Below are positions 34,196-34,807 of a DNA stretch of 34,807 nt, in pieces (within the stretch, counting starts at the first letter, position 1; the number at the start of each line of letters is the position of its first letter). The notes under the pieces are model-generated. The model worked only from the letters and a program-made list of their open reading frames with translations, was not told the origin of the DNA and did no database searches. Position numbers and translations under genes: made by a program. Origin of the DNA: Lachnospiraceae bacterium (GTDB lineage Bacteria; Bacillota; Clostridia; Lachnospirales; Lachnospiraceae); assembly GCA_022797375.1 (NCBI GenBank), contig JAAWKM010000022.1, positions 1 through 34,807 on the forward strand, written 5' to 3'.

Positions 34196-34281
34196 TGCCG
34201 CAGACCGGAATCGAACCGGTACGGGTATCACTACCCACGGGATTTTAAGTCCCGGGCGTCTGCCAGTTCCGCCACTGCGGC
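34196..34281 (-). tRNA. tRNA-Leu (TAA)
   Basis: 86 bases with acceptor GCCGCAG/CTGCGGC, discriminator A, anticodon loop CTTAAAA (TAA) and a long variable arm typical of class II Leu tRNA. CCA is not encoded. Last gene of the tRNA operon. Confidence 0.96.
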
Positions 34282-34299
34282 ATAAAATTATTATTAAAA

Positions 34300-34372
34300 T
34301 GGGACCTACAGGGCTCGAACCTGTGACCCTCTGCTTGTAAGGCAGATGCTCTCCCAGCTGAGCTAAGATCCC
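34300..34372 (-). tRNA. tRNA-Val (TAC)
   Basis: 73 bases, acceptor GGGATCT/AGGTCCC, anticodon loop CTTACAA (TAC), T arm GGTTCGAGCC. CCA is not encoded. Confidence 0.96.
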
Positions 34373-34441
34373 TGGTAACAAATTAAACTATAACATAATA
34401 AAAACAACTTGTCAATTAAAAACAGATACTTAAATATCTAA

Positions 34442-34515
34442 CGACCCAAACGGGACTCGAACCCGTGACCTCCGCCGTGACAGGGCGGCGCTCTAACCAA
34501 CTGAGCCACTGGGCC
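34442..34515 (-). tRNA. tRNA-Asp (GTC)
   Basis: 74 bases, acceptor GGCCCAG, anticodon loop CTGTCAC (GTC), discriminator G as expected for Asp. CCA is not encoded. Confidence 0.96.
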
Positions 34516-34529
34516 AGGTATAAATAAAA

Positions 34530-34603
34530 TGGACCCTCTGGGACTCGAACCCAGGACCGATCGGTTATGAGCCGATTGCTCTGACCAACTGAGCTAAAGG
34601 TCC
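34530..34603 (-). tRNA. tRNA with CAT anticodon (Ile2 or elongator Met)
   Basis: 74 bases, acceptor GGACCTT/AGGGTCC, anticodon loop CTCATAA. The CAT anticodon fits either elongator Met or, after lysidine modification by TilS, Ile2. The acceptor and D-arm (GGACCTTTAGCTCAGTTGGT) resemble Bacillota Ile2 from memory, so Ile2 is slightly favoured. It is not an initiator tRNA (first pair is G-C). CCA is not encoded. Confidence 0.9.
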
Positions 34604-34613
34604 AGAATATAAA

Positions 34614-34686
34614 AGCCGATGATCGGACTCGAACCGATAACCTGCTGATTACAAATCAGCTGCTCTGCCAATTGAGCCACATCGGC
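34614..34686 (-). tRNA. tRNA-Thr (TGT)
   Basis: 73 bases, acceptor GCCGATG/CATCGGC, anticodon loop TTTGTAA (TGT), discriminator T. CCA is not encoded. Confidence 0.95.
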
Positions 34687-34710
34687 AATCTATACTGTAT
34701 AAAAATACAA

Positions 34711-34782
34711 CTCCCCGAGTTGGGCTCGAACCAACAACCCCACGGTTAACAGCCGTGTGCTCTACCATTGAGCTATCGAGGA
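34711..34782 (-). tRNA. tRNA-Asn (GTT)
   Basis: 72 bases, acceptor TCCTCGA/TCGGGGA, anticodon loop CTGTTAA (GTT), discriminator G. CCA is not encoded. The first tRNA of this run in the window; the 25 bases beyond it are too few to tell whether an rRNA gene lies upstream. Confidence 0.95.
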
Positions 34783-34807
34783 ATACTGCCTCTTAAGGGT
34801 CTGTACC

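Noticed and set aside
1-34807. CRISPR arrays, rRNA genes, prophage or complete insertion sequences
   Set aside because: No regularly spaced repeats, rRNA segments, phage genes or transposase ORFs were found; the MITE-like unit and repeat-bounded block are the only mobile-type features.

Overview
The window looks like a chromosomal segment of a low-GC Gram-positive gut-type Clostridium relative, most likely a Lachnospiraceae member. The grounds are AT-rich DNA, GGAGG-type ribosome binding sites, lipobox-bearing solute-binding proteins, a long-form HPF, an Asn-Thr-CAT-Asp-Val-Leu tRNA run, and a secreted multidomain GH53 galactanase beside a DUF5107/TPR protein. The genus cannot be fixed from sequence reading alone.

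Region 1 (1-1706, minus strand) holds a partial lipoprotein gene cut by the window edge and a secreted papain/C39-like cysteine peptidase. Region 2 (2416-10073, plus strand) is a five-gene unit: a lipoprotein with a repetitive, propeller-like N-terminal half and a family-1 solute-binding C-terminal half; two sugar-type ABC permeases; a HlyD-type adaptor with a very long coiled coil; and a bitopic protein with a MacB-like extracytoplasmic domain. No ATPase is encoded, which makes this the most unusual gene set in the window. Region 3 (10085-11102) holds hpf with a clear promoter and terminator, followed by a gene-free stretch with clustered DnaA-box-like sequences.

Region 4 (11073-13149) is a two-gene AT-rich block (secreted protein plus membrane-anchored protein) flanked by exact 30-bp direct repeats. 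One repeat copy is the 3' end of an XRE-type regulator gene, so the block resembles an integrated cassette. Region 5 (13125-17119) carries the regulator, an ABM-domain monooxygenase, a 410-bp MITE-like element with 21-bp terminal inverted repeats and 10-bp flanking repeats, a membrane-anchored Ser/Thr kinase, a four-TM protein, a lipoprotein, and a structured GC-rich segment.

Region 6 (17218-33841) is a beta-1,4-galactan utilisation locus. The minus strand encodes solute-binding protein, MalF-type permease, MalG-type permease, cytoplasmic GH35 beta-galactosidase and secreted GH53 endo-galactanase, the same order as the Bacillus ganSPQAB operon but with GH35 where Bacillus has GH42. An AraC-family regulator and a DUF5107-TPR protein with an aldo/keto reductase complete the locus. 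Inferred pathway: GH53 cuts galactan outside, the ABC importer (with an ATPase from elsewhere) takes up oligosaccharides, GH35 releases galactose inside, and AraC senses the substrate. A 26-bp motif (23/26 identical, two TTGCY half-sites 21 bp apart) sits at exactly the same distance from the -10 boxes of the importer operon and the DUF5107 gene, and is probably the AraC site.

Region 7 (34148-34782) is a six-tRNA operon on the minus strand ending in a strong terminator; none of the genes encodes CCA.
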